Below the pieces are notes generated by a model. It worked only from the letters and a program-made list of their open reading frames with translations. It was not told where the DNA came from and did not search any database. Below, piece after piece: positions 7,328 to 15,449 of a DNA stretch of 34,730 nucleotides (the stretch's first letter is position 1; each line of letters begins with the position of its first letter). The position numbers and the translations under genes were made by a program. The stretch spans positions 1-34,730 of the forward strand of contig JAKORJ010000142.1 of assembly GCA_029777885.1 (NCBI GenBank), written 5' to 3'. Source of the stretch: Bacillota bacterium (lineage in GTDB: Bacteria; Bacillota; Clostridia; Caldicoprobacterales; DTU083).

Positions 7328-8230
7328 TTGATACGTTGCGAAAACCTGGTCAAGATCTATAAGACGGCCGAGCTGGAGGTCATCGCCCTTCAGGGACTTG
7401 ACCTGTCCGTGGAGGACGGAGAGGTGATGGCTATAATAGGCAACAGCGGGAGCGGGAAATCTACCCTGCTAAATATCCTGGGCGGCCTGGACAGGCCGTC
7501 GGCCGGTACTGTCATGGTGGACAACAAGGACCTGCTCAAGCTGACGGACCAGCAGCTGGTGAAGTATAAAAGGGAGACAGTCGGCTTTGTATGGCAGAAC
7601 AATGCTCGCAACCTGATCCCATACCTGACTGCGCTGGAAAATGTCGAGCTCCCCATGATAATAAGCGGCAAAGCCAAACGCGACAGGGCTTTGGAGCTGT
7701 TGGACATGGTGGGGCTGTCCCATCGGCGCAACAGCAAGCTGAGCCAGTTGTCCGGCGGGGAGCAGCAGAGGGTCGCGATCGCCATTGCCCTTGCCAATAA
7801 GCCCAAGCTGCTGCTGGCGGACGAACCGACAGGCGCGGTGGATACCAGGACAGCTGACCAGATCCTGGACGTGTTCCGCGAGTTCAATAAAACATACGGC
7901 ATCACCATTGTCATTGTTACCCATGACCGCAAGCTGTCCAGGAAGGTCGACCGGGTCGTCGCCATACGGGATGGAAGGACCAGCAGTGAATTCATCCGCA
8001 AGCGGAACAACTCGGAGGAGCCGGCCGAGGTACAAGCTGGCCTGAATGACATGGCAGCTGTGGAAGAAGATACCCACGAGGAACTCGCGGTGATCGATAA
8101 GGCCGGACGGGTCCAGATACCAAAGGAGTACCTGGAAGCCCTGGGGTTGCTGGGCAAGAACAAGATCAAGGTGGAGCTGGACAATAACAAGATCATCCTG
8201 GTCCCGCCGGAAAGCCAGGATATTACTTGA
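7328..8230 (+). CDS. ABC transporter ATP-binding protein with C-terminal SpoVT/AbrB domain
   Basis: A 300-aa protein in two parts. Residues 1-220 form a complete MacB/LolD-type ATPase: Walker A GNSGSGKST (38-46), Q-loop GFVWQ, signature LSGGEQQ (141-147), Walker B LLLADEPTG, H-loop VTHD. The usual AIARAL after the signature reads AIAIAL. A charged linker (about 221-252) leads to a SpoVT/AbrB-like swapped-hairpin domain at about 253-295, with VIDKAGRVQIPKEYLEALG and then KVELDNNKIILVPPE. AbrB domains bind DNA or dimerise. The start is TTG at 7328, 9 bases after GGAGG (7314-7318); ATG at 7321 is out of frame. A hairpin terminator follows the gene. Confidence 0.9.
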   Translation: MIRCENLVKIYKTAELEVIALQGLDLSVEDGEVMAIIGNSGSGKSTLLNILGGLDRPSAGTVMVDNKDLLKLTDQQLVKYKRETVGFVWQNNARNLIPYLTALENVELPMIISGKAKRDRALELLDMVGLSHRRNSKLSQLSGGEQQRVAIAIALANKPKLLLADEPTGAVDTRTADQILDVFREFNKTYGITIVIVTHDRKLSRKVDRVVAIRDGRTSSEFIRKRNNSEEPAEVQAGLNDMAAVEEDTHEELAVIDKAGRVQIPKEYLEALGLLGKNKIKVELDNNKIILVPPESQDIT

Positions 8231-8338
8231 AAACAAAACTAAAATCATGATTGATAGCCAAGCTGCGATCAACTAAGTTAAACCAGAGCTATATTAAATA
8301 ATAATAGCTGTTAATTATGATAGAAATTTAAAATAGTG

Positions 8339-8366
8339 AAGCCGCCTTTCAGGCGGCTTGCTTTTT
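8339..8366. terminator. bidirectional terminator between ABC-AbrB and chemoreceptor genes
   Basis: AAGCCGCCT (8339-8347) pairs perfectly with AGGCGGCTT (8351-8359), followed by GCTTTTT. On the other strand the stem is followed by a T-rich stretch (complement of 8325-8338), so it can serve both convergent genes. The rest of 8231-8388 is AT-rich and shows no gene. Confidence 0.88.
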
Positions 8367-8388
8367 GGATTATAACTGCATGGATGCC

Positions 8389-9666
8389 TTAGAACTTGTA
8401 TATCTCAACATACTTCCTGAGCCTTTGAGCCAGCACATTCAACTCTTTAGCTGAATTGGTCATGGAGTTGATGATCTCCTTCTGCTCCTGGGTGCTTGCT
8501 GCTACCTGTTGGCTGGAAGCGGCTGCTTCCTCAGATACTGCAGATATGTTCTGGATGGCGTTGATGGCGTCATTCTTGCTCTGCTCCATGACTCTGGCTG
8601 CTTCAACGACCTGGTCTATCTTTTCCGATATAGTATTCATACCGTCTGCTATCTGCTGGAATGTGAGGATCGTATTGTCAACAGCCTGGGACTGCATTGT
8701 CATGACGCTGTGGGTATGTTCCAGGATCTCAGAGGCGTGGTCGGCTTCCTTTATGATGCCTTCCATGATACTTTCAATCTGGTCGGTCGCCCTCTTGCTG
8801 TTGTCAGCGAGCTTCCTGACCTCATCCGCGACAACTGCAAAACCGAGGCCTGCTTCGCCGGCCCTGGCAGCCTCGATAGCCGCATTCAAGGCGAGCAGGT
8901 TGGTCTGGGTGGCTATCGTGTTTATCGTTGTGACAAACTGGCCTATTTCTTTTGATTTGTCTATAAATGAGGTAATGAACTCGGAAACCTTTCCGGTCGT
9001 GCTCGTGCTTTCCTCATTGGCCTGTTTAAGTGAATTGATGGCGTCGATACCCTTTTTATTGAGCGCGATCATATCCTTGGAGGCCTCGGCAACATTGAAT
9101 GAGTGCTCGGCAACCCTGTTGATCTGCTCGGACAAGCCCATGATCAGGTTAACGCCCTTTTCCGCCTCGGATGCCTGCTCGGAAGCCCCTCTGGCTATCT
9201 CGTTCATCGTCATTGATATATCATCGATTGAAGAGTTTACTTTTTCATAGTTGTTGCTGAACATATTAGAGGTCTCCAGCAACTGCCTGGACAGGTCGTT
9301 GAAGGTCGTCATTATATTGCGCAGGTCATCGATCATAGCCTTGAAGCTGGTGGCCACATCCTCCAGCCCCTCAAGCTCGGAAAGATCCAATACCTTTTCA
9401 TTCAGGTCCTTGGCCCTGATCCTGTCCATAATATAGCTGGTCGATCTCATCCTGCGGTTGGAGGCATTTACCAATAAGGCAGTAACACCTAATAGTGAGC
9501 CCAGCATGAAAATCAAAAGCATTATGAATTGCGGTCCGGTCACCTTCCATTCAGGTCCGATTATCTGCCACAGGATCAATATTAGCGTTATACCGAAAAT
9601 CGATACGAATAAAAACGGTTTTTTGAGAAATACCATAAGAAGCTTGTCTAACAGCGATTTATTCAT
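8389..9666 (-). CDS. methyl-accepting chemotaxis protein without extracellular sensor domain
   Basis: A 425-aa chemoreceptor. Two hydrophobic segments (about residues 17-36 and 44-66) are separated by only a few residues, so there is no periplasmic ligand domain. A HAMP-like region (about 67-120) and a long coiled-coil signalling domain follow. The hairpin tip that contacts CheA/CheW is clear: [19 protein letters not shown] followed by [13 protein letters not shown]. It may sense membrane or cytoplasmic cues, as short receptors of this layout are thought to do. The start ATG at 9666 is preceded by GGAGG at 7-base spacing. No other chemotaxis gene is in the window. Confidence 0.93.
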   Translation of the reverse strand: MNKSLLDKLLMVFLKKPFLFVSIFGITLILILWQIIGPEWKVTGPQFIMLLIFMLGSLLGVTALLVNASNRRMRSTSYIMDRIRAKDLNEKVLDLSELEGLEDVATSFKAMIDDLRNIMTTFNDLSRQLLETSNMFSNNYEKVNSSIDDISMTMNEIARGASEQASEAEKGVNLIMGLSEQINRVAEHSFNVAEASKDMIALNKKGIDAINSLKQANEESTSTTGKVSEFITSFIDKSKEIGQFVTTINTIATQTNLLALNAAIEAARAGEAGLGFAVVADEVRKLADNSKRATDQIESIMEGIIKEADHASEILEHTHSVMTMQSQAVDNTILTFQQIADGMNTISEKIDQVVEAARVMEQSKNDAINAIQNISAVSEEAAASSQQVAASTQEQKEIINSMTNSAKELNVLAQRLRKYVEIYKF

Positions 9667-9695
9667 AACATAACCTCCAGTAAGATTCTGTGTAA

Positions 9696-9704
9696 ATTAT
9701 AGCA
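9696..9704 (-). promoter_or_regulatory. extended -10 of the chemoreceptor promoter
   Basis: On the minus strand TGCTATAAT (9704-9696) forms an extended -10; the -35 region (TTTACT, 18 bp upstream) is weak. This is a SigA-type signal; the sigma-D motility consensus GCCGATAA is not seen. Confidence 0.55.
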
Positions 9705-9730
9705 TTTTTCAAATTATTTAGTAAAGCGTT

Positions 9731-9759
9731 TTGACGGAAAATAAATAATTATGTATGAT
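9731..9759 (+). promoter_or_regulatory. aconitase promoter P1 (distal)
   Basis: TTGACG (9731-9736) and TATGAT (9754-9759) with exactly 17 bp between them. Confidence 0.55.
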
Positions 9760-9787
9760 TGACGCATGTTGTATAATTGTATACAAT
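9759..9787 (+). promoter_or_regulatory. aconitase promoter P2 (proximal)
   Basis: TTGACG (9759-9764) and TACAAT (9782-9787) with 17-bp spacing. Its -10 lies inside the 22-bp palindrome at 9771-9792, so a protein bound there would block it. Confidence 0.65.
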
Positions 9788-9792
9788 TATAC
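9771..9792. promoter_or_regulatory. perfect 22-bp palindrome, probable GntR operator
   Basis: Bases 9771-9792 are a perfect inverted repeat with no spacer, centred between 9781 and 9782. The core is TTGTATACAA, with arms extending to GTATAA and TTATAC. FCD-type GntR regulators commonly bind short palindromes of the TNGTNNNACNA kind, and TTGTATACAA fits. It overlaps the -10 of P2 and lies about 55 bp before the aconitase start. The GntR/FCD gene just downstream of acn is the likely binder. Confidence 0.7.
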
Positions 9793-9846
9793 CGTATATA
9801 AATGCATATCAATATCTGTATGAACATATAAGGCAGGAGGTTTACT

Positions 9847-11778
9847 ATGGGATACAACATAACGCAGAAAATAATCAAGAGTCATCTGGTATCCGGTTCG
9901 ATGGTCCCGGGCAGCGAGATCGCAATAGCCATTGACCAGACCTTGACCCAGGATTCCACTGGGACGATGGCATATCTACAGTTTGAAGCAATGGGCGTGT
10001 CGAGGGTAAGGACAAAGAAGTCGGTGGCTTATATAGACCATAATACCCTGCAGCAGGGCTTTGAGAATGCAGACGACCATAAATATATACAGACAGTAGC
10101 TTCAAAGCACGGGGTATACTTTTCCAGGCCAGGCAACGGGATCTGCCACCAGGTCCACCTGGAGAGGTTCGGTAGGCCGGGCTGGACGCTCCTGGGCTCC
10201 GACAGCCATACACCGACCGCAGGAGGCATAGGCATGCTGGCCATAGGCGCAGGCGGCCTTGATGTTGCCGTTGCCATGGCAGGAGGGCCTTATCATCTGG
10301 CCATGCCAAAGGTATGCAAGGTTACGCTCAAGGGTAAGCTACAGCCCTGGGTATCGGCCAAGGACATAATACTGAGGATATTGATGCTGCTCAGCGTAAA
10401 GGGCGGGGTAGGAAAGGTACTGGAGTATGCCGGCCCCGGCGTGGCATCCCTGACTGTGCCTGAGAGGTCCACGATCACCAACATGGGTGCAGAGCTTGGC
10501 GCGACGACGTCGATCTTCCCCAGCGATGAGCAGACCAGGCTTTTTATGAAGGCCCAGGGCAGGGAGGAAGAATGGATGCCGCTGGCAGCGGATCCGGATG
10601 CGGTATATGATGAAGAGATCGAGCTTGACTTAAGCGAGCTGGAACCCATGGTTGCTAGGCCCCACAGCCCGGACAATGTAGTGCCTGTCAGTGAAGTAAA
10701 GAACCTTAAGATCGACCAGGTAGCGATCGGCAGCTGTACCAACTCGTCATACCTGGACCTGATGAAGACAGCCAGGATACTCAAGGGCAGGACCGTGCAC
10801 CCGGATGTGAGCCTGGTGATCGCTCCGGGTTCCAAGCAGGTTTATACTATGCTTGCAAAGAACGGCGCTCTTGCTGATTTGATAGAAGCAGGGGCCAGGA
10901 TCCTGGAGTCAGCCTGCGGCCCGTGCATAGGCATGGGTCAGGCGCCGGCGTCAGGGGCTGTGTCTTTGAGGACCTTCAACCGCAACTTCTATGGCAGAAG
11001 TGGGACCCTGAGTGCTCATGTATACCTTGTGAGCCCGGAAGTGGCTGCGGTTTCAGCCTTGACCGGTGTCCTGACTGATCCCAGGGAGTTTGGCGAGCCG
11101 CCAATGATCGACCTTCCTGAATACTTCCTGATAAATGACAACGGCATAATCCCGCCTGCAGAGGATCCGGACAGCGTTGAGGTGGTAAGGGGACCAAACA
11201 TCAAGCCGTTCCCCATAAACAAGGAGCTGCCTGGTGAAGTTAAAGGGACAGTGCTCCTGAAAATGGAGGACAACATCACCACGGACCATATAATGCCGTC
11301 TAATGCGAAGCTACTGCCATTCAGGTCCAATATACCTTACCTTTCGGATTACTGCCTGACGCCGGTGGACAGCGAGTTCCCGAAACATGCAAAGGAAAAG
11401 GGCGGCGGTTTCCTGGTAGCCGGACACAATTACGGCCAGGGCTCGAGCCGCGAGCATGCTGCCCTGGTACCTCTTTACCTGGGCATCAAAGGCGTGATAG
11501 CCAAGTCCTTTGCCCGTATACACAGGTCAAACCTGATAAATTCCGGCATATTGCCGCTTGTATTCAGCGATGAGGCGGATTATGACAAGCTCAACCAGGG
11601 GGACGACCTGGTGATCGAGGATGCTGATTCCCAGGTCAAAGCCGGTGAAGTGATAGAAATCAAAAATCTGACCAAGGGTGTAACTATAAAGGCTGTACTA
11701 AGGCTCTCGCCCAGGGAGAAGGAGATCATACTCGCAGGCGGGCTGCTCAATCTTACACGGAAAGCTGCAATAGAATAG
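9847..11778 (+). CDS. acn: aconitate hydratase (Aquifex type)
   Basis: A [4Fe-4S] enzyme interconverting citrate and isocitrate in the cytoplasm. Its 643 aa matches the short Aquifex-type aconitases rather than the 850-900 aa AcnA/AcnB. The cluster cysteines are visible as GSCTNSS (Cys297) and ACGPCIGMG (Cys357, Cys360). Also present are LLGSDSHTPTAGG near residue 117, and in the swivel domain TTDHIMPSNA and GHNYGQGSSREHAAL, which carries the substrate-binding serine/arginine. The start ATG at 9847 has GGCAGGAGG at 9832-9840. Isocitrate dehydrogenase, often a neighbour in Clostridia, is absent. Tandem promoters and a palindromic operator precede it and a GntR regulator follows after 36 bp. 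In an anaerobe it most likely supplies 2-oxoglutarate for glutamate synthesis. Confidence 0.93.
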   Translation: MGYNITQKIIKSHLVSGSMVPGSEIAIAIDQTLTQDSTGTMAYLQFEAMGVSRVRTKKSVAYIDHNTLQQGFENADDHKYIQTVASKHGVYFSRPGNGICHQVHLERFGRPGWTLLGSDSHTPTAGGIGMLAIGAGGLDVAVAMAGGPYHLAMPKVCKVTLKGKLQPWVSAKDIILRILMLLSVKGGVGKVLEYAGPGVASLTVPERSTITNMGAELGATTSIFPSDEQTRLFMKAQGREEEWMPLAADPDAVYDEEIELDLSELEPMVARPHSPDNVVPVSEVKNLKIDQVAIGSCTNSSYLDLMKTARILKGRTVHPDVSLVIAPGSKQVYTMLAKNGALADLIEAGARILESACGPCIGMGQAPASGAVSLRTFNRNFYGRSGTLSAHVYLVSPEVAAVSALTGVLTDPREFGEPPMIDLPEYFLINDNGIIPPAEDPDSVEVVRGPNIKPFPINKELPGEVKGTVLLKMEDNITTDHIMPSNAKLLPFRSNIPYLSDYCLTPVDSEFPKHAKEKGGGFLVAGHNYGQGSSREHAALVPLYLGIKGVIAKSFARIHRSNLINSGILPLVFSDEADYDKLNQGDDLVIEDADSQVKAGEVIEIKNLTKGVTIKAVLRLSPREKEIILAGGLLNLTRKAAIE

Positions 11779-11814
11779 GCTTATGCGAAAAAAGGCTGTT
11801 CAGGAGGTAATAAA

Positions 11815-12525
11815 GTGGATTTCAGGTTGAAAGCTCCCTCTCATTCCGATGAATCGTCCCTGCGCCAGCAGGTTTTCAATCACATCCTGGAAGCGGTATT
11901 GAGCGGCAGATTCAAGCCCGGTGAACCCCTGATCGAGCTCAAGCTGGCTGAGGAGCTCGGCGTCAGCAGGACTCCGATACGGGAAGCCCTGAGGCAGCTT
12001 GAATATGAGGGACTTGTGTCGTCCATACCGAACAAAGGGGTCATCGTTAACGGCATTTCGGAAACTGACATCGAGGAAATATATGCTATCAGGGAATTGG
12101 TTGAAGGCCTGGCGGTGAAATGGGCGGCAGAGCGCATTAGTGAGCAGCAGCGTCGCGATTTGGAAGAGACCTTCGAGCTGATGTGCTTTTATACAAGGAA
12201 AAAGGACTACCAGCAGCTCGCTAAATACGATGCCAGGTTCCATAACCTGCTCTTTGATTCCTGCCAAAGCAAGGTGCTCAGGCATATCCTGCGTATGCTG
12301 ATGCGTTATGTTGAGCATGCCAGGATCGGGTCATTCAGGGTGACTGAGCGGGCGGAGCAGGCCCTTGAGGAGCATAGGGCGATCCTCGAGGCGGTGCTGG
12401 AGGGCAGCGCAGAAAAAGCCCGCGACCTCATGACCATGCACATAAAAAATGCCCTGGTGAATCTTATGGAGCAGAGAAAGGTCAGTGAGAAAAGAGATCA
12501 GGCTAAGGAAAGGGATCAGGCATAG
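11815..12525 (+). CDS. GntR family transcriptional regulator, FCD subfamily
   Basis: A 236-aa DNA-binding regulator. The N-terminal winged helix has LAEELGVSRTPIREALRQLE at about residues 44-63. The C-terminal all-helical FCD domain keeps the metal/ligand set: Asp/His in YDARFHNLLFD, His in EEHRAIL and His in TMHIKNAL. FCD proteins sense small organic acids. The start is GTG at 11815 with AGGAGG 7 bases upstream. It lies 36 bp after acn in the same direction, so it is probably cotranscribed and autoregulates the operon through the palindrome at 9771-9792 (inference). The C-terminus is a short charged repeat (KRDQAKERDQA), with its last codons inside a large palindrome shared with the convergent gene. 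Confidence 0.9.
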   Translation: MDFRLKAPSHSDESSLRQQVFNHILEAVLSGRFKPGEPLIELKLAEELGVSRTPIREALRQLEYEGLVSSIPNKGVIVNGISETDIEEIYAIRELVEGLAVKWAAERISEQQRRDLEETFELMCFYTRKKDYQQLAKYDARFHNLLFDSCQSKVLRHILRMLMRYVEHARIGSFRVTERAEQALEEHRAILEAVLEGSAEKARDLMTMHIKNALVNLMEQRKVSEKRDQAKERDQA

Positions 12526-12549
12526 ATCATTGGGATCTATGCCTGATCC
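12513..12549. terminator. bidirectional hairpin spanning both convergent 3' ends
   Basis: GGATCAGGCATAGATC (12513-12528) pairs perfectly with its complement at 12534-12549 around a 5-base loop. The stop codons of the GntR gene (12523-12525) and of the ABC-F gene (12537-12539, minus) both lie inside. Neither side has a good T-run, so termination efficiency is uncertain. Confidence 0.6.
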
Positions 12550-14462
12550 TCCTGCAGCATGAGCCATTCGTTATATTTGTCATCCAGGTCAGATTTGGTG
12601 TTGTTGTATAATTGCTGTATCTCGAGCATCCGGTCTACGTTGTTATACAGGTCCGGACTGCACATTTCCGCTTCACGGGACTTTAATTCCTGTTCAAGAG
12701 ACCTTATTGATTCCTCCAGGTCCAATAGGAGCTGTTTGAAGGCTTTCTTTTTCTGCCTTTCAAGCTGCTCCTTTTTTCTTTGCTCCTTCAGCGCGGTCTT
12801 GGTCATTGCAGGCTCTTTTTCGGCTTCCAGGTGCTTCAGTTCCTCAAGGTAAGCCTTTTTTGCGATATAATCGTCATAGTTGCCCTGGTACTCCGTTACT
12901 GACATATTTTCCAGCACCAGGATGCGGTTTGCGATCTTGTTTAAAAAATATCTGTCATGAGATATGACCAGGATCGAGCCGTCATATTCGCTGAGAGCAT
13001 TCTCCAGCACTTCCTTTGAAGCCATATCGAGATGGTTCGTGGGCTCGTCCAGGAGCAGGAAATTGTTCTGGGCTAGCATCAGCTTGGCGAGGATGACCCG
13101 CCCCCGCTCACCGCCGCTTAAGGAACTGATCGTCTTGAAAACATCGTCTCCCCTGAATAAAAATAAGGCCAGGGCATTTCTGATCTCCCCGGTAGTCAGG
13201 TGGGGAAAAGCTCCGATCAGCTCGTCCATCAGGGTGTTTGTCGGATCCAGGCTGGTCTGCTCCTGGTCATAATAGCCAATATCCACTCCAGTGCCAAAGC
13301 GTATTTCTCCCTTAAGCGGAGCAAGCCTGCCCAAGAGCAGCCTGAACAGGGTCGTCTTGCCCGTGCCGTTTGCCCCGATTATGCCGACCCTGTCGCCCTT
13401 CTCCATCCTGAAGGATACGTTTTCGAACAGGCGGTTATTGCCAAAGGCCATGCTGAGCCCTTCGACTGAAAGCACATCGCGGCCGCAATGGTTTTTTGCC
13501 TTGAAGGACATGCGGATTTCCTCGGTGTATACCGGTTTTTCAACCAGGGTCATCTTAGCCAAAGCCTTCTCACGGCTTTCTGCAGCCCTGATGCTTTTTT
13601 CCCGGTTATAGGACCTGTACCTGCGGATTATGGCTTCCTGCCGTTCAATCTCCTTTTGCTGGAGCTTGTATTCCTTCTCCTGAAGCTCGACCTGCAGCCG
13701 TTTCTTTTTATGATATTCCGAATAATTGCCGGTAAAGACCTGGCCCTTGCGGTTCTCGATCTCCAATATGGAATCACAGACCTTGTCAAGGAAATAACGG
13801 TCGTGGGAAATGATCATCACAGTACCGGAGTAGCCTTTCAGAAAATCCTCCAGCCACTGCATTGCATCCAGGTCCAGGTAGTTGGTCGGCTCATCCAGCA
13901 GTAGGATCTCAGGCTTTTGCAGGAGGAGCCTGGCCATTGCGACCCTGGCCTTCTGGCCGCCGCTTAAGTGGCTGACTGGCTTTATATATTCTTCCTGAGA
14001 GAAGCCCAGCCCGGTCAGGACACCGCGAATCAGGCTTTCATACCTGTAGCCGTTTTTCGCTTCGAATTCTTCCAGCAGCCCAGCGTACTCATCTGCCAAC
14101 TTTTTATACTCAGGGCTGCCGGTGTCTTCATACCTGGAAATATCTATTTCCAGGTCTCTGATCCTCTTTTCCATATCCAAAACAGGCTCAAAGACCTTAA
14201 GCAGTTCATCCCAGACCGCAAGGTCCGACTCGACCGAGCTGTTTTGCTCCAGATAGCCGATAACCGCCCCTTTGGCCTTGTATACGCTGCCGCTGTCAGG
14301 AGCTATCGAGCCTGTTATTATCCTGAAAAGGGTCGTTTTGCCGGAGCCGTTCGGGCCTACCACCCCCATGCGGGCTCCTTCCGTCACTGAAAACGTGATC
14401 CCGTCCAATACCAGGTCTATGCCAAATGATTTGCTGATGCCATCGCAAGCCAGTATGATCAT
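12537..14462 (-). CDS. ABC-F family ATP-binding protein (YdiF/Uup-like)
   Basis: A 641-aa soluble protein with two ABC ATPase domains and no membrane segment, the mark of the ABC-F ribosome-associated factors. Domain 1 has GPNGSGKTT near residue 35, LSGGQKARVAMARLLL and LLLDEPTNYLD. An arginine/lysine-rich linker follows (about 240-310, with many K, R, E and Q). Domain 2 has GANGTGKTT, LSGGERGRVILAKLML and LLLDEPTNHLD. A coiled-coil C-terminal arm follows (about 550-640). The length and layout resemble B. subtilis YdiF; members act on stalled ribosomes or give antibiotic protection. The start ATG at 14462 is chosen for AAGGAG 6-7 bases upstream; an in-frame start at 14552 lacks one. It is convergent with the GntR gene and divergent from rex. 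Confidence 0.92.
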   Translation of the reverse strand: MIILACDGISKSFGIDLVLDGITFSVTEGARMGVVGPNGSGKTTLFRIITGSIAPDSGSVYKAKGAVIGYLEQNSSVESDLAVWDELLKVFEPVLDMEKRIRDLEIDISRYEDTGSPEYKKLADEYAGLLEEFEAKNGYRYESLIRGVLTGLGFSQEEYIKPVSHLSGGQKARVAMARLLLQKPEILLLDEPTNYLDLDAMQWLEDFLKGYSGTVMIISHDRYFLDKVCDSILEIENRKGQVFTGNYSEYHKKKRLQVELQEKEYKLQQKEIERQEAIIRRYRSYNREKSIRAAESREKALAKMTLVEKPVYTEEIRMSFKAKNHCGRDVLSVEGLSMAFGNNRLFENVSFRMEKGDRVGIIGANGTGKTTLFRLLLGRLAPLKGEIRFGTGVDIGYYDQEQTSLDPTNTLMDELIGAFPHLTTGEIRNALALFLFRGDDVFKTISSLSGGERGRVILAKLMLAQNNFLLLDEPTNHLDMASKEVLENALSEYDGSILVISHDRYFLNKIANRILVLENMSVTEYQGNYDDYIAKKAYLEELKHLEAEKEPAMTKTALKEQRKKEQLERQKKKAFKQLLLDLEESIRSLEQELKSREAEMCSPDLYNNVDRMLEIQQLYNNTKSDLDDKYNEWLMLQEDQA

Positions 14463-14498
14463 TGAATTCTCCTTGTGTTTCATTATTATTACTATATA

Positions 14499-14527
14499 AT
14501 AATAGCAAAAACCCCCGGGAATGAAAA
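14499..14527 (-). promoter_or_regulatory. probable promoter of the ABC-F gene
   Basis: On the minus strand TTTTCA (14527-14522) and TATTAT (14504-14499) are spaced 17 bp, with the start codon about 37 bp further on. Confidence 0.45.
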
Positions 14528-14558
14528 GCGCAACGGCTTTGCCCGTTATCACATGCTG

Positions 14559-14588
14559 TTGACAGGCATTGTATATGAATAGTATAAT
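14559..14588 (+). promoter_or_regulatory. promoter of rex
   Basis: TTGACA (14559-14564) and TATAAT (14583-14588) with 18-bp spacing. Both boxes are consensus. A TTGTTAAAA stretch just downstream (14590-14598) resembles one half of a Rex site, but the second half is missing. Confidence 0.75.
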
Positions 14589-14625
14589 TTTGTTAAAAGA
14601 TTGTCATATTGAGGGAGGTTTCCAA

Positions 14626-15264
14626 ATGGCGAAGAATGGCAGTTATGTGTCGGAAGCAGTCATACGTCGCATGCCGAAATACTACAGGTACCTGGAGGAC
14701 CTGGAAAAGAGCGGGGTAGAAAGGGTTTCCTCCAAAGAGCTCAGCCAACGCATGGGATTGACCGCCTCACAAATCAGACAGGACTTCAACTGCTTCGGCG
14801 GTTTTGGCCAGCAGGGTTACGGTTACAATGTTTCGGACCTGAAGCGGGAGATCATGAAGATCCTGGGCTTGGACAGGACATACAATGTGATCATCGTTGG
14901 AGCCGGCAATATAGGCCAGGCCCTGGCCAACTACACTGGCTTTGAAAAAGAAGGGTTTTTTATCAAAGCGCTGTTTGATATCAATCCAAAGCTTATCGGC
15001 ATGTCTATCAGGGATATCATGATATATGACCTGGACAGCCTTGAAGATTTCCTTGAAAAGAATCCGATCGATATAGCTGTCATATCTACGCCAAAGGATA
15101 AAGCGCAGGAAGTAGCCGACAGGCTCACGGCAAACGGCATCAGGGGCATATGGAACTTTGCCGCCGTAGATGTAGCGGTTCCCCGGGGCGTTATTGCTGA
15201 AAACGTGCATTTGAGCGACAGCCTGTTTACATTGTCATTCCGCATCAGGGAAAGCCTCGACTGA
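14626..15264 (+). CDS. rex: redox-sensing transcriptional repressor Rex
   Basis: A 212-aa NADH/NAD+ sensor that represses fermentation and NADH-consuming genes when NADH is low. The N-terminal winged helix (about 1-80) carries VSSKELSQRMGLTASQIRQD and the typical FGGFGQQGYGYNV. The Rossmann domain has VGAGNIGQALANY near residue 92. C-terminal NFAAVDVAVP and the final helix provide the domain-swapped dimer interface. ATG at 14626 follows GGGAGG at 7-base spacing. A consensus promoter precedes the gene and a hairpin terminator follows, so it looks monocistronic. It agrees with an anaerobic fermentative lifestyle. Confidence 0.95.
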   Translation: MAKNGSYVSEAVIRRMPKYYRYLEDLEKSGVERVSSKELSQRMGLTASQIRQDFNCFGGFGQQGYGYNVSDLKREIMKILGLDRTYNVIIVGAGNIGQALANYTGFEKEGFFIKALFDINPKLIGMSIRDIMIYDLDSLEDFLEKNPIDIAVISTPKDKAQEVADRLTANGIRGIWNFAAVDVAVPRGVIAENVHLSDSLFTLSFRIRESLD

Positions 15265-15290
15265 ATAATAAATGATAAAGCTTATATCAA

Positions 15291-15328
15291 AAAGGACTTG
15301 CAGGCTATAGTTGCTGCAGGTCCTTTCT
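15291..15328 (+). terminator. terminator of rex
   Basis: AAAGGACTTGCAG (15291-15303) pairs with CTGCAGGTCCTTT (15314-15326) through 13 pairs including one T-G, with a 10-base loop, then CTTAATT. The T-tract is partly formed by the stem itself. Apart from this hairpin, 15265-15449 shows no gene; TACAATGTTGTA (15403-15414) is a small inverted repeat before manA. Confidence 0.8.
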
Positions 15329-15449
15329 TAATTATGCTTGTCCCGATATTATGTACAGATGGATGCTGATACAGGGATATGGCATTAGCGGATATTTTGC
15401 AGTACAATGTTGTATAACGAACAGGAAAAATCTATATAGGGGTGACATA

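Noticed and set aside
7390-8272. Two long minus-strand frames antisense to the ABC-AbrB gene
   Set aside because: They are shadows of a clearly conserved ATPase gene and lack ribosome sites or motifs.
8456-9250. Long plus-strand frame (264 codons) antisense to the chemoreceptor
   Set aside because: It mirrors the coding frame of the conserved MCP domain; the translation is low-complexity Ser/Ala/Leu with no family features.
14590-14610. Rex self-operator downstream of the rex promoter
   Set aside because: Only one half (TTGTTAA) fits; the inverted partner TTAACAA is missing.
15265-15449. Riboswitch or other leader RNA before manA
   Set aside because: Apart from the rex terminator I see no conserved aptamer pattern; the TACAATGTTGTA repeat is too short to assign.
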